Shown: positions 1 to 10,400, counted from the stretch's first letter. The stretch: DNA of 64,000 nt from Persicitalea jodogahamensis (GCF_014651615.1 NZ_BMXF01000001.1:2079731-2143730); one strand, 5' to 3'. A program made the numbers and translations. Notes: generated from the letters alone by a model not told the origin.

Positions 1-294
1 CGTAAAGAAGACATCCTCCAGTCCGTCGTTGTTAAGGTCACCCACCGCCACCCCGCCACCCATGTACAGGTATGGGAATGTGTAATAATTCAGCGTGTCA
101 TTTTCGATAATATTATTGGCAAAGTCGATGCCTGTGACTTCGGATTTCTGCTCTTCAAAAAGGGTTTCGGGTTGTTTTTGGCAGGAAACGAAAGTGAATG
201 CGAAAAAAGAGAAAAATAAATATTTGATGCAATGACCAATGTAGGGAAAGGCCACAGAGGTGAGGCCTTTTGCAGTGCAAATGATATGATCCAT
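1..294 (-). CDS. FG-GAP/VCBS-repeat lipoprotein, N-terminal part
   Basis: This gene runs off the left edge, so only the first 98 codons are present. It starts at an ATG whose complement lies at 292-294. A hydrophobic segment with Phe-Phe-Ala-Phe leads into a lipobox-like FVSC at about residue 38, so it is probably an outer-membrane lipoprotein. Near the end the motif GGGVAVGDLNNDGLEDVFF is a calcium-binding FG-GAP/VCBS repeat opening. In Bacteroidota, proteins with this exact opening are usually about 1100 residues long, with an ASPIC/UnbV domain, and often sit beside SusC/SusD loci. Its substrate is unknown. It follows the amine oxidase on the same strand with a gap of only 26 bp, so the two may be cotranscribed. 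Confidence 0.75.
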   Translation of the reverse strand, partial: MDHIICTAKGLTSVAFPYIGHCIKYLFFSFFAFTFVSCQKQPETLFEEQKSEVTGIDFANNIIENDTLNYYTFPYLYMGGGVAVGDLNNDGLEDVFFT

Positions 295-320
295 TCTACT
301 GATCGTTGGCATATTTATTT

Positions 321-1391
321 TTACTGAAAACGCTTTTTGATCTCCCCGAAAACAAATGCCGCACTCCGCACCGCGCCTTCCATATAGCCGGGAAAAGCTG
401 CAGCAGTTTCAGATCCCGCGATGAATAGCTGGCCATCAAGACAGGCTTGCTGGTAGGCGGGGTGTCCGTTGTTCTGATGAGGAACGATGGGCGAATCGTA
501 AGCCGAATATGTATGAGGTTCATTTCGCCAGACTGCTTCCTCGTACGCTAAGAAATCTCCGGCTTCTTCACCGTAGTAATTCTGTAGTTGTTTCAAAACC
601 AGTTCTAAACGCTCTTCCCGGCTCACCGAATAGTAGGAGCCATTGAAAAACCCCATCAGTGCAAATCGTGTCTCTTCGATGTTCGAATGGTCGTACATTT
701 CAGAGATTGGCCCTGAATTGCTAAAAACCGTGCCGCTTGTGCCTACCTTTCGCCAAAACGGTCGTGCGTAGGCGAGGCTCACCTTAATCGAATCCCCCAT
801 CCAGGTGTGGGTACCTCGAGCCGCCGCCATGAGCGTCGCAGGCAGGGCGGGCTTTACAGAAATGGTCTGGGCGAACAGGTAAGGCGGCAGCGTACTGACC
901 ACGACCGGCGCTTCGAATACCCGATCTTCCGTCAGCACCTTTAACGCGCCATCCTCTTGCCGAATCGTTTTGACTGTTTGGCCTGCAAACAGCTGACCTT
1001 CCCGCAGCGATTTATGGAGGTTTTGAATCAAGGCCGAAGTACCTCCGGCAATTCTGAAACTGGGGTCGGCGTTGAGCGGCAACGTAACAAGTTGCGGCGG
1101 ACTGGTAGAGATGGGTTCGTAGATTGCGGTGTCGCCCAGCCGTTGTTCAAAAGTGCCGATGCCCAATTCTGACAAGAGGCGCACCAATTCGGTATGCTTG
1201 CGGCCCAGCCAGGTGGCGCCCATTTCAAGTGGGGTAGTTTCCGCCGGCTGCCGGGTAAGAATTCTACCGCCTACTCGTTCTCTTGCCTCGACGATGGCCA
1301 GGCTGACGTTTGCCTGATTCAGGTAGCGGGCCAAAAGTAGCCCGGTCAGTCCGGCACCTACTATGATTACCTCGGCGTGAGTGGGTTTCAT
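321..1391 (-). CDS. FAD-dependent flavin amine oxidase family protein
   Basis: The N-terminus carries the Rossmann dinucleotide-binding motif VGAGLTGLLLARYL followed by an acidic residue and ERVGGRI, the hallmark of monoamine-oxidase-type flavoproteins. The C-terminus has a second FAD contact, FIAGSETAAAFPGYMEGAV, also typical of the family. At about 356 residues it is shorter than most monoamine oxidases (about 450) but within the range of bacterial members. No signal peptide is seen, so it is probably cytoplasmic. The ATG at 1391 is preferred over an in-frame TTG one codon earlier. It lies downstream of the GH117 gene on the same strand; a role in sugar use is not evident and the substrate cannot be deduced. 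Confidence 0.8.
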   Translation of the reverse strand: MKPTHAEVIIVGAGLTGLLLARYLNQANVSLAIVEARERVGGRILTRQPAETTPLEMGATWLGRKHTELVRLLSELGIGTFEQRLGDTAIYEPISTSPPQLVTLPLNADPSFRIAGGTSALIQNLHKSLREGQLFAGQTVKTIRQEDGALKVLTEDRVFEAPVVVSTLPPYLFAQTISVKPALPATLMAAARGTHTWMGDSIKVSLAYARPFWRKVGTSGTVFSNSGPISEMYDHSNIEETRFALMGFFNGSYYSVSREERLELVLKQLQNYYGEEAGDFLAYEEAVWRNEPHTYSAYDSPIVPHQNNGHPAYQQACLDGQLFIAGSETAAAFPGYMEGAVRSAAFVFGEIKKRFQ

Positions 1392-1460
1392 CAATCGTAC
1401 TTATGGTTTATCCTGTCTATCAGTTTATGGGTTCCGTTTCAGTGGGGCTTGACAGGTGTT

Positions 1461-2708
1461 TTATTTATCCTTCTGCGCATCGATACGATCGCGCTGTTTT
1501 TTGCTTAAACCCATTTGATAATAGAACCCGGGTTTGAACTGTACGCCCAGGCGTTTCATTTCCGGGTCGTCTACATCCAAACTTAAATCACAATCGAAGC
1601 GGGCCAATACCGCATGATTTTTGTCCCAGGTAGTAGCGTTGGTAAAATGTGACAAGCCCCAGGTAATCCCCCTGCCGTAATTGGTATCGGTAAAGGCGTC
1701 GGGAATGTAGGGCCCTGCCGCGTTGGGCATATATTCCGTAATGGCGGCTATTTCGAAATTGACTCCGTCCTCAGCGTATTGAACCGTAAAATGCTCGTTC
1801 CCGTCCCGAATAACCAATGCCGCTATGCCTTTCTTAAAGGGAAACAGGGTAGTTTCATGGCCCGAATTAATGACAGGATTGAAAGGGTTTTTAGTGAATG
1901 GCCCCAGGGGATTATCGGCCACGGCCAAGCCCTGCATACGAACCAGATTCGGGTTGCCGTCAAAATCGGATTTGTAGTACAGATATATCTTTCCGTTGTA
2001 CACAATAGGGTAGGGGTCATGAATGGAATACTGGTCCCATTCCCCTTTCTTTCCATTAGGGATCACGATTTTGTCGTATGCCGTCCATGGTCCGTCCGGA
2101 GAGTCGGCAAACGAGACGGCCACCGGACAGTCATCGCCGCGGGTGCCGCTGGCCTCCATGAAGCCCTGGTAAAACAGGTAATACTTGCCTTTCCATTTGA
2201 GAATATCAGCCGTTGTCACCGACCGCCAGCCGAGATTAGGTTTTGGGGGCCTCGGGACGGCAACGCCTTTCTCCTCCCAGGTGAAACCGTCTTTGCTCGT
2301 GGCGTACCATATCTCAGCCAGATCCCAATCGGCCGAAGGGATGGTATCGTTGCTTTTTTCCGCACCCTGAGGCGGGGTCGGGGTATGGCGATAGGTGTAC
2401 CAGACGTAGTACTTCCCGTTTTCATAAATCACTTTCGATGGATCGCGACGAGAAATGGTGCCATCATGGTCGCTATACTCAAATCCCTTCAACTCGGTGT
2501 ACTTGAATTGAGAGTACAGTTCGTTGTTTTCGGGCCTTGGGGCCATGTACCCATCGTAGTTGCGCTGCATAGCCGCGCTCAGAGGGCGGCTGGGCTTTTC
2601 CTTGGGTAGTACAAAGGGAAAGCCTTTTGTATTTTTTTCGCCTACCTGGGCGGTCGCGCAAAATATGGATGGAAATGAGAAGATAAAAATTAGAATCGGG
2701 ATTTTCAT
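1461..2708 (-). CDS. Glycoside hydrolase family 117, 3,6-anhydro-L-galactosidase type
   Basis: This 415-residue protein has a signal peptide (MKIPILIFIFSF, cleaved near CATAQ) and a five-bladed propeller-type core. Diagnostic GH117 stretches are NELYSQFKYTELKGF, ISRRDPSKVI, YVWYTYRHTPTPP, GWRSVTTADIL, EWDQYSIHDPYP, INSGHETTLFPF and YGRGITWGLSHF. Known GH117 enzymes remove the terminal 3,6-anhydro-alpha-L-galactose from neoagaro-oligosaccharides in the periplasm. The Asp in RRDPS and the Asp in SIHDP match the conserved acidic positions of the family. The start at 2708 is chosen because it gives the signal peptide; an upstream in-frame extension of 37 residues is not protein-like. With GH16 and GH29 next door it suggests agar- or porphyran-like substrates. 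Uncharacterised GH117 clades exist, so the exact sugar is inferred. Confidence 0.85.
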   Translation of the reverse strand: MKIPILIFIFSFPSIFCATAQVGEKNTKGFPFVLPKEKPSRPLSAAMQRNYDGYMAPRPENNELYSQFKYTELKGFEYSDHDGTISRRDPSKVIYENGKYYVWYTYRHTPTPPQGAEKSNDTIPSADWDLAEIWYATSKDGFTWEEKGVAVPRPPKPNLGWRSVTTADILKWKGKYYLFYQGFMEASGTRGDDCPVAVSFADSPDGPWTAYDKIVIPNGKKGEWDQYSIHDPYPIVYNGKIYLYYKSDFDGNPNLVRMQGLAVADNPLGPFTKNPFNPVINSGHETTLFPFKKGIAALVIRDGNEHFTVQYAEDGVNFEIAAITEYMPNAAGPYIPDAFTDTNYGRGITWGLSHFTNATTWDKNHAVLARFDCDLSLDVDDPEMKRLGVQFKPGFYYQMGLSKKQRDRIDAQKDK

Positions 2709-2956
2709 AATACGGGCTGTTTGTCTATCTGTGTTATTTTTTTTATGCTTTCCATATAGGTGCCGCTTTAAGTAATTTGTGTTTTTCTTTACCAAACCGA
2801 TAATCTGTAAAAATCCCAATAGTTAGCTTTTGCTTTTGTATCAAACCTATCAAATTGTAAGGTAGTTGATGGTGATATAATTTGGGATCGCTATGAGTTG
2901 CTAGGAATGTTTCTGTATAAAAAAGTGGTTCACAGGACGTTTCCGAACCAACGCTA

Positions 2957-3156
2957 CTAAAACTCAACACGGCTGTACGCCAGAATCGAATAAGGCCCCA
3001 AATGCAGGAATATTCCGAATTGCGCATCGCGAAACCATTTCGGTTTCTGGTACTGCGCCCGTATCGAGTTCCAATCCGGCTCGTAGCGCGGTACGGACTG
3101 AGCTTCGATGGTTCTCCCGGATACTACGAAGAAAAGCAGGTTTGAATCTTCCTCAT
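2957..3156 (-). pseudogene. Decayed GH29 alpha-L-fucosidase N-terminal fragment
   Basis: Reading the minus strand gives a signal-peptide-like LLFFVVSGRTIEAQ, then a GH29 opening with PKWFRDAQFGIFLHLGPYSI, corresponding to the W-x-DAKFGIFxHWG motif of active fucosidases. The frame ends at a TAG (complement at 2957-2959) right after AYSRVEF, where a full enzyme would continue for 400 more residues. The likely start ATG (complement at 3154-3156) is one base out of frame with the rest, so there is also a frameshift. The catalytic part is absent. It lies between the intact GH29 and GH117 genes, so the locus once held two GH29 enzymes. Confidence 0.65.
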
Positions 3157-3224
3157 TTTGTCAAAAAATTAACTGTCAAAACTTGATTTAGTGAATCAGA
3201 ATGGCCAATAGCTCCCTATTAAAC

Positions 3225-4598
3225 CTATCTGAGTTCAATTCTGAAGACGTTGGCCATTTCGTCGAGTTCTACATTATTGAGCTTCAATTCCAAAGCTTTG
3301 TCATTATGGTCGAAAGCTACCTGTTTTCCTGAAGCCAGGTGAATGATGCGCGTAATACCGCCTTCACGCAGTTTGAAAGCCGTGTTGAGCGCTCTGATTG
3401 TCAAATTGCCTTCGGGTTTCCCCAAAACTGTCGCGTACAGGTCGTTGCCTTTGGATGTAAAACGGATGTCTGCTTTGTCGTAGGCGATTTGCGCAAAGTG
3501 ATTATTGTGGTGAAAGATGTGGTTCCCTGCGGCGATGTCGTTGGGGCCTTCTCCGTAGATAAACCAGGGCGAAGTGCCATAAATAGCCTCGCCATTCTGG
3601 CGCAGCCATTTGCTCATCTGGGTAAGGTTGTTGGTCACCTCCTCGGGAAAACTACCGTCGGCCATAGGCGGGATGTTCAGCAGGAAAATGCCATTTTTAC
3701 TCACGACGTCCACCAGCATATCCACCAGGCTATTGGCAGAGCGCAACGGAATACCCTCGCGATAAAACCAGCCGTGGGTTGAGAAATCGGGCGGGACGTT
3801 CATGTCCATGTCGGTCATCCACACGTCGTAGGCGGTTTCGGGTAAAATGCCATTTTCCAAATCCCGCATTCCCACCGAAGGCGGAATGTCGTTGGATTTG
3901 TAGACAAATTCTACCTCCTTGTTTCGCTCGATAGCCTTATTGTAAAAGTAGGCGATCAATTCGCGCTGGTACTTTTCCTGAAATGCCTGGGTGGTACTTT
4001 TGGCTTGCCCGATGTATTTCGACCTGCTCACCGTTTTTTCACCGTGCGCTCCCTTCGTGCCCCCGAAACTGGCATCTACCCAGAAAATATCGGGTTCGTA
4101 TTTGTCCACCCCTTCCTTCGCAAAATCAATCCAGTCGTCATTCTTGATAGAGTGATAGGAAACCAACGTTTTCATTCCCCGCTTCCTTACTGCCTTGAAA
4201 ACCTCACCGATGATGTCGATTTTCGGCCCCATTTTAGCCGAGTTATAGTCCGACAAGCCGCTGTCCCAATGTTTGAAGTCACTGCCGTGCCAGCCAATGA
4301 CACCCGCAAATTTGGCCCCGGCAGTCTCAAACAGGTTGGCCCATAGATCGGCGTCGAATTTTTCGCCCTTAAACTGTTTGATTAACTCATCGTTCGATAG
4401 ATTTTCCTTGCCTTTTTGGTAGCTAATCGTCTGGATTCCCCAATGACAGTAGATGCCGAACTTGGCATCCATGAGCCACTGCGGGGTATGGTGCTGGCGG
4501 AGCGAAGTCCAGCTAGGCTGATACTTTGTCTCCTGCGCTTTGCCGGGAATACTTAAGAGGAGGAAGAATATGCTAAGAAATAGGTTTAGTTTTTTCAT
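3225..4598 (-). CDS. Glycoside hydrolase family 29 (alpha-L-fucosidase/alpha-L-galactosidase type)
   Basis: The 457-residue product has a signal peptide (MKKLNLFLSIFFLLLSIPGKAQ). It then shows the GH29 landmarks: WLMDAKFGIYCHWGIQ near residue 45, AKFAGVIGWHGSDFKHWDS, RKRGMKTLVSYHS, and PDIFWVDASFGG, whose Asp is the expected nucleophile. Later YDVWMTDMDM and KNGIFLLNIPPMADG fit the end of the catalytic barrel. GH29 enzymes release terminal alpha-L-fucose or the related alpha-L-galactose in the periplasm; in an agar/porphyran context L-galactose is possible. The start at 4598 gives the signal peptide; an in-frame ATG 23 codons earlier does not. It sits 72 bp downstream of the GH16 gene and is probably cotranscribed. 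Confidence 0.88.
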   Translation of the reverse strand: MKKLNLFLSIFFLLLSIPGKAQETKYQPSWTSLRQHHTPQWLMDAKFGIYCHWGIQTISYQKGKENLSNDELIKQFKGEKFDADLWANLFETAGAKFAGVIGWHGSDFKHWDSGLSDYNSAKMGPKIDIIGEVFKAVRKRGMKTLVSYHSIKNDDWIDFAKEGVDKYEPDIFWVDASFGGTKGAHGEKTVSRSKYIGQAKSTTQAFQEKYQRELIAYFYNKAIERNKEVEFVYKSNDIPPSVGMRDLENGILPETAYDVWMTDMDMNVPPDFSTHGWFYREGIPLRSANSLVDMLVDVVSKNGIFLLNIPPMADGSFPEEVTNNLTQMSKWLRQNGEAIYGTSPWFIYGEGPNDIAAGNHIFHHNNHFAQIAYDKADIRFTSKGNDLYATVLGKPEGNLTIRALNTAFKLREGGITRIIHLASGKQVAFDHNDKALELKLNNVELDEMANVFRIELR

Positions 4599-4670
4599 AA
4601 CGGGAATCGAAAGCCGCGCCATCAGCGTAGGCAAGTTCTTAATGGGTTTAGTTATACTGTTTTTCATTTT

Positions 4671-5570
4671 TCATTCAAGTTTCCAAGTTCTGATCCAGTC
4701 ATACTGCGTCGTGCGATCTTCCCAGCTACCGCTGTCCACCCCTCCGCCATCGTCGGAAATAGGATTCCAGTCGTAGGTTTCGACGGCCATTTGTAGATAA
4801 GCAGGTACATCCCAGGCCACATCCGGGGTAATGGAGTACACGTACTTTCCGTCCAGAAAAAACTGAATCTCGTCGGCGGATTTCCACCAGGCCCCGTACA
4901 CATAGAAGCGTTCCCAGTTTTCGGTTTCGGTCGTAACCTGCCGCTGAATCTGCACAGGTTTGGGCTGACAGTCGGTCTGGCGGTGGATGGAGTTCGAGTG
5001 AAATATCCGGTTCCATTTTTGGGCCCAACTCGCCGTTTTGTCGGAGGTGCGGCCCACGCATTCCTGAATGTCTAGTTCCAGTTTTTTCTCACAGTTGTAC
5101 TTGGTCATCAGCCAGAAGGTCGAGGACATCACGGTTTTGTTGGCTTTCATCCGGCACTCGTAATACCTGCCCACCTGGCCGGGGTTGAGAGAGCGTACAA
5201 TGGCCCCGTAATGGGTGAAGTTGCTGCCGTTGATGGTCGTCGGTTTGTCCAGCTTTCCCACTGTGACATTCATCTTGCCGTCTTTTACGACAACATTGTC
5301 CGTCTTGAAAAGGCCGGGGGGACGGCCAATCCAATTCCAGTCGTTACCGATGGGTTCTTTCTGCCACTTCTTTTCGTTCAGCGTAGTACCCTCGAAGTCA
5401 TCGGACATATTTTCCACTGCTTTCCAGGTCTTTCCGGCAGGCTTGGGATCTGCCCCTGCGTTGAAGAAAGGTTGCTCTTCGGCTACCGGACTCTCCTGAA
5501 CAGTGGTACTTTCCTTGCAGTGAACAGCCGTTAGGCCCAAGAGCAGCATTACCAGCAATTTAATATTCAT
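4671..5570 (-). CDS. GH16 beta-agarase/beta-porphyranase-type lipoprotein
   Basis: This 299-residue protein begins with MNIKLLVMLLLGLTAVHC, a lipoprotein signal whose Cys is at residue 18. The GH16 fold is shown by MSDDFEGTTLNEKKW, HYGAIVRSLNPGQVGRYYECRMK and the catalytic signature ELDIQE, with the two Glu residues as nucleophile and acid/base and the Asp between them. The C-terminal WKSADEIQFFLDGKYVY and YDWIRTWKLE close the jelly roll. The spacing of WNWIGRPPGLF and the LELDIQECVG core resembles marine agarases and porphyranases more than laminarinases. It is expected to be surface-anchored and to cut the galactan backbone into oligosaccharides for import by the SusC/D pairs. Which galactan cannot be fixed from sequence alone. 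Confidence 0.85.
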   Translation of the reverse strand: MNIKLLVMLLLGLTAVHCKESTTVQESPVAEEQPFFNAGADPKPAGKTWKAVENMSDDFEGTTLNEKKWQKEPIGNDWNWIGRPPGLFKTDNVVVKDGKMNVTVGKLDKPTTINGSNFTHYGAIVRSLNPGQVGRYYECRMKANKTVMSSTFWLMTKYNCEKKLELDIQECVGRTSDKTASWAQKWNRIFHSNSIHRQTDCQPKPVQIQRQVTTETENWERFYVYGAWWKSADEIQFFLDGKYVYSITPDVAWDVPAYLQMAVETYDWNPISDDGGGVDSGSWEDRTTQYDWIRTWKLE

Positions 5571-5763
5571 ACTTCTGAGTTTAATCAGTGTTAATTATCC
5601 AATAAAGCTACAAATGGGATCGATGCGTAAGCTCAGGGGCTCTGGCAATGGGCGGTACATTTCTGGCATAACAAACCCTTTCTTTTCATATTCAGCACAA
5701 AAGAGGAATCACGATGACCATGATCCCTCTAAGTAAAATTAACCTATAACTAACCTATAAAAA

Positions 5764-7338
5764 TCAGTAGCCGGGGTTATGCTTGAAATTGGGATTAGCG
5801 TCCAATTCATTTTGCGGGATGTCGATATATTCCCGCCCCGGCTTGTATGCTCCCGTGCCGCCGCTCTCAGACTTAAACTGCGGATTATCGGCAATACGTG
5901 ATTTCACCATGCCCCAGCGGAGCAAATCGAAGTATCGGCTTCTTTCCAGCGTCAATTCCTTCACGCGCTCGTCAGCGATGTCCTGCATGGTCATTTTCAG
6001 ATCAAAGAGAGGCATGTCGGCGCGCTTGCGGACGAGGTTCACGGCGTCCACGGCCGCCTGGGTGGCGGCCCCGCCGCCAAAACTGCCCATTTCGGCCTCG
6101 GCGTACATCAGCAGCACGTCAGCGTAGCGCATCAGGCGCAGGTTGTTGCCCGACTGGTGCCACGAGATATTCTGCGAGCTCGAATAACCTTTGCGGGTAT
6201 CCAGAAACTTGTTACCATACACGAGGTTCTTGGCGTTGGCCCCGTAAACCTGGGTGTAGGTCTTACCCTCGTAAGTCGTGGCAGCCAGGGTTTTGCCCCG
6301 GTAGTTAGTCTTAGCCGTGGTGTTCCAGAACATGGTCGTATAGGTACGCGGATCGACTTCGCCGTTGATCGTTTTTTCGTCCAGGAACAAATCCAGCGCC
6401 CATTGGTTGATGCGCATCCCGTCCTGGCCCGTGAAGCCCGCCGGGGCGATGTCGGGCTGGAAAGCTGCTCCCTTACCCAGTCCGGGGGCATCGCCCCCCC
6501 AGCCGCCGTTGCCATCGGCGATGAGTTGAATCTCGAACAGCGACTCGGAGTTGTTCTCCTTGTCTTCGGTAAAGTTATCGCTATAGTCATCGGTCAGCTT
6601 ATAGTTGCCGCTGTCGATAATTTTCTTGAACTCGGCTTTGGCGGCCTGAAAATTCTTGCGGTACAGATATACTTTCCCGAGGTATCCAGTGGCGGTACCC
6701 CAGGTAGCGCGGCCCACGTTGGCAGCGTTCCACTTCTGAGGCAGTAGCTTCTGGGCTTGAGTCAAGTCGGAAATGATTAGCTTCCACACTTCTTCGGGAT
6801 CCGCTTGGGTGATCGCCTCAGGATCTTTAATCTCCGTAATGGGCTGCGTAATCAGCGGCACGTTCAGCCAGTTGTTGACCAATTGGAAATAGTTGTAGGC
6901 CCGGATGAAGTAGGCTTCGCCCAGAATATTGTCCCGCAGTGTGGCATCCATTTTGATGTCAGGCACATTGAAAAGCACTTCGTTAGCTCGGGTAATGCCC
7001 TGATAGTTGGTGCTCCACACCCACATGGTACCGTTCCCCAGCGATATGCCGTTGAAGTTGCCAATGCCTGTACGCTCGGAAGTACCATAACCGTTCACAA
7101 CGTCGTCCCGGTAGTCCGATAGGAAAATCTCAAACCGGGCGTAATCCCAGATATGGGTGAACGGACTGTACGCACCAAGTATGGCCTTGGTAGCGTCTTC
7201 CTGGGTCTGCCAGAAAGTGCTTGGCGTCAGCGCGTTTGGATTTTTCTGATCCAGAATCTCCTCGTTACAGCCGAACATTATTCCGGTACCCAGTACCGCC
7301 GTAAGCACGACGGATTTTTTTAGGATTTGTATATTCAT
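5764..7338 (-). CDS. SusD/RagB family outer-membrane glycan-binding lipoprotein
   Basis: A 524-residue SusD-like lipoprotein with a lipobox GIMFGC at the end of its signal peptide. The characteristic opening is ILDQKNPNALTPSTFWQTQEDATKAI, followed by the tetratricopeptide-like helices with GEAYFIRAYNYFQLV and the C-terminal RYADVLLMYAEAEMGS, VNLVRKRADMPL and LTLERSRYFDLLRWG motifs. SusD proteins cap the SusC barrel and deliver oligosaccharides. It lies 70 bp downstream of its SusC partner (7409-10486), as usual, and 193 bp upstream of the GH16 gene. It is distinct in sequence from the second SusD at 12512-14266, so the two pairs probably bind different oligosaccharides. Confidence 0.95.
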   Translation of the reverse strand: MNIQILKKSVVLTAVLGTGIMFGCNEEILDQKNPNALTPSTFWQTQEDATKAILGAYSPFTHIWDYARFEIFLSDYRDDVVNGYGTSERTGIGNFNGISLGNGTMWVWSTNYQGITRANEVLFNVPDIKMDATLRDNILGEAYFIRAYNYFQLVNNWLNVPLITQPITEIKDPEAITQADPEEVWKLIISDLTQAQKLLPQKWNAANVGRATWGTATGYLGKVYLYRKNFQAAKAEFKKIIDSGNYKLTDDYSDNFTEDKENNSESLFEIQLIADGNGGWGGDAPGLGKGAAFQPDIAPAGFTGQDGMRINQWALDLFLDEKTINGEVDPRTYTTMFWNTTAKTNYRGKTLAATTYEGKTYTQVYGANAKNLVYGNKFLDTRKGYSSSQNISWHQSGNNLRLMRYADVLLMYAEAEMGSFGGGAATQAAVDAVNLVRKRADMPLFDLKMTMQDIADERVKELTLERSRYFDLLRWGMVKSRIADNPQFKSESGGTGAYKPGREYIDIPQNELDANPNFKHNPGY

Positions 7339-7408
7339 GATTTTTTGGTGGTTAGGTATTGGGTTATTGATGAAAAGTGTTCATTGTTCACTATTCATTA
7401 TCCATTGA

Positions 7409-10400
7409 TTAGAATCCAATCTGCAAACCGATCTGATAGTTTTTCGCTTGCGGGTAGGCCCCCTCGTCCACGCCGGTGTTGAACAGGCGGGGACCGCCTC
7501 GACCGCCCTGACCAACTTCGGGGTAATAGCCCGTATACTTGGTGATCGTGAACAGGTTTTGGGTAGTCAGGTAAATTCTAAGTCGCTCCATCCCCAGTTT
7601 ATTGGCGACCGCCTTGGGCAGGTTATAACCGATTTGGGCATTGCGCAGCCGGAAGTACGCCCCGCTTTCCAGATAGAAGGCCGACATCCGGCGGTTGTAG
7701 CCGGGATCGCTCAGCGTATTGCGCGGAATATCGGTTTCTGTATTTTGCGGCGTCCAGGCGTTCAATGCATCGGCCAGGAAGTTGCCCTCGGTGTCAAAAT
7801 ATCCCCGATACCTGTTACTGTTCAGCAGGTCGTTGCCTGCTACGCCATTAAAAAACAGTGTGAAATCAAAATTTTTGTACTGGGCGTTCACGTTGAAACC
7901 ATATATAAAGTTCGGCGTCGGGTTGCCAATGTAGTCCTGGTCGGCGGCGTCGATCTTGCCGTCGCCGTTCAGGTCTTTGAACTTCAAGTCTCCCGCGCGA
8001 GGGCTGTTGGAGTCATTAGCTCCCTTGGCCTCCTCATCGGTCTGGTAAATACCATCCAGCACGTAACCATAGAAGGCAGCTACCGGATGCCCCACTGCCG
8101 TGCGGGTAGAACTCAACCCGTTGGAAGTAAAGCCGCCTCCTACGATGGGCGTCGCCCGTCCAAGTGCCGTAACTACATTGTTCAGGACACTGAAATTGCC
8201 GCTGAGGTCGAACTTGAAATCATTGCCCACTGTGCCGTAGTACACGCCCTGAAATTCGAAGCCCTTGTTGCGGATGCTGGCTGAGTTAAAGGGTACTGGG
8301 TTGCCGAAGCCTGTGTAAAGCGGCAGCGACAGATTGACCAGCACGTCCTCCGAATTGCGGATGAAGTAATCCACCGTGAATTGCAGCTTGTTATTCATCG
8401 CGTTGAATTCCAAGCCAATGTCGGTCGTTTTGGTCGTCTCCCAGGTGATATTTGAGTTCACGCCCTTAGTAATCGAATAGCCACCTACCCGCTGCTGCGT
8501 AACGCCCAGAATGTACTCCGAGTTAAGGTTCAATTCGGGATCAATGGCGTATGCCTGTACATTGTTGGAGCCGATAGCCCCATAGCTGGCGCGGAGTTTC
8601 AGGTTCGAAATGCCTTTGACATTCTGCATGAACGACTCGTTGCTGATGTTCCAGCCGATAGCCGCCGAGGGAAACACGCCCCAGCGCAAATCCTCGCGGA
8701 ATAGTGATGAACCGTCACGGCGAATAGTCGCCGTTAGTAGGTATCTATCGTTAAAGGTATAGTTCACGCGGCCAAAGTAAGAGAGTAGCCCGGTGTCATA
8801 CTCAGAGGAAGGCATCTGCGCCCGATCGGCTGCCGCCGAGGCCACGCGAATATCGTTGGAAGGAAAGCGACGCGCCACCACGCCAAGCGAGCGGTTCTGG
8901 GTGCGCTGTGACGACTGCCCGGCCAATAAGCCCAGCGAATGATTCCCGAACGATTTGTTGTAGTTTAGGGTATTTTCGATAAGTTGTGAAAGGAAATTGG
9001 AGTTCGATTCGGCCAATTCGGCAAAATTGGTGTTTCCTAAGGAAGTCGCATTGAAAAAGTATTTAGGCGTGAAGCGGTAGTTGTTACCCGCACTCACCTC
9101 GGCCCCTAGGTTCAATTTGTAGGTCAGTCCTTTGATGATTTCGTAGGACGCCTCGACGTTGCCAATCAGGCCGTTTTCTTTGTTGGTACGGTCTTCTACC
9201 GTAGCCAGGCCCAGCGAGTTGCTAAGATTACCTACCCCGTAGTAAGCTCCCAGGCTGGTAGTACTTCCAGCCGGAAGGCCCGTTCCCGTAAAATTGCCAT
9301 CTTTGTCCCGGATTGGAATGGTAGGTAGAAGGTCGCGTTCACGACCGAAATAGAAGTTGGGGTTGTTTACTGAACGGGTCAGCCCGATCGTTTCCTGTAA
9401 TTTGAACTTACCTTTTTGGAAAGTAGAATTAGCCCGCACGTTGAGCCGCTTATAATCCGACTCCCGGATAATACCAACCTGATCGAAGTAGTTGAAGGAA
9501 AGCGCGTAGGTCATATTGGTGCTTCCGCCCGAAAATCGCAGACTGGCGTTGGTCATGGGCGCGTTGCGCAAACTCTCGCGCTGAATGTCGCTGTCAACCG
9601 CAGGGTCAAACTCCGCATCATTTGCCGGGAAGCGCTTATTTCCATCGTTGTCGCGTGCGCGATTCACGATATCGGCGTATTGCCGGGCGTTGGCCCAAGG
9701 CAAATAGCGAGTCGGGGTTTGGATCCCTGTCGTGATATCGAAGTCTACTTTTAGCTCGCCGCTACGGCCTTTTTTGGTCGTAACAATAATTACTCCGTTA
9801 GCCGCCCTGGAACCGTAAATAGCCGATGCAGAAGCATCTTTCAGAACCGACACCGACTCTATGTCCTGCGGGTTCAATGAACCCATACTGCCAGTGAGCA
9901 TCCCATCAATGACGTACAGCGGGCCAGAGTCCGACAATGTGCTCGTACCCCTTACGGTTACAATTTGACCCGCGCCGGGCGCACCGCCATTGGAAGTCAC
10001 CTGCACGCCCGCTACTCGGCCCTGAATAGTGGAAGCGGCGTTGCCGGTGGCGAATTTGCCGATTTCCTCGGCGTCCACAGTCCCTACCGCCCCGGTCAGA
10101 TCGCTCTTTTTCTGGCTGCCGTAGCCCACGACCACAACTTCCGAAAGGCTTTTGAGATCCTCGGCCAGCTTAACATCCACGGTACTTTGGTTACCTACTA
10201 CAATCTCCTGGCCCATGTACCCTATGTAGCTAAATACCAGCTTGTCGTCGTTGCCACGCACCGTGATTGTGTAGTTTCCGTCTTTGTCGGTTAGTACACC
10301 CTGATTGGTGTCGGCGATGCGGACGTTGGCGCTGGGAAGACCCATGTTGTCGGCTCCTGAGGTAACCTTTCCGGTTACCTGGCGATTTTGCCCGTAGGAG

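Noticed and set aside
1779-2609. 276-codon plus-strand frame opposite the GH117 gene
   Set aside because: The GH117 protein on the other strand has clear family motifs; the antisense frame shows none.
2743-3027. 94-codon minus-strand frame before GH117
   Set aside because: It overlaps the GH29 remnant in another frame and has no protein-like features.
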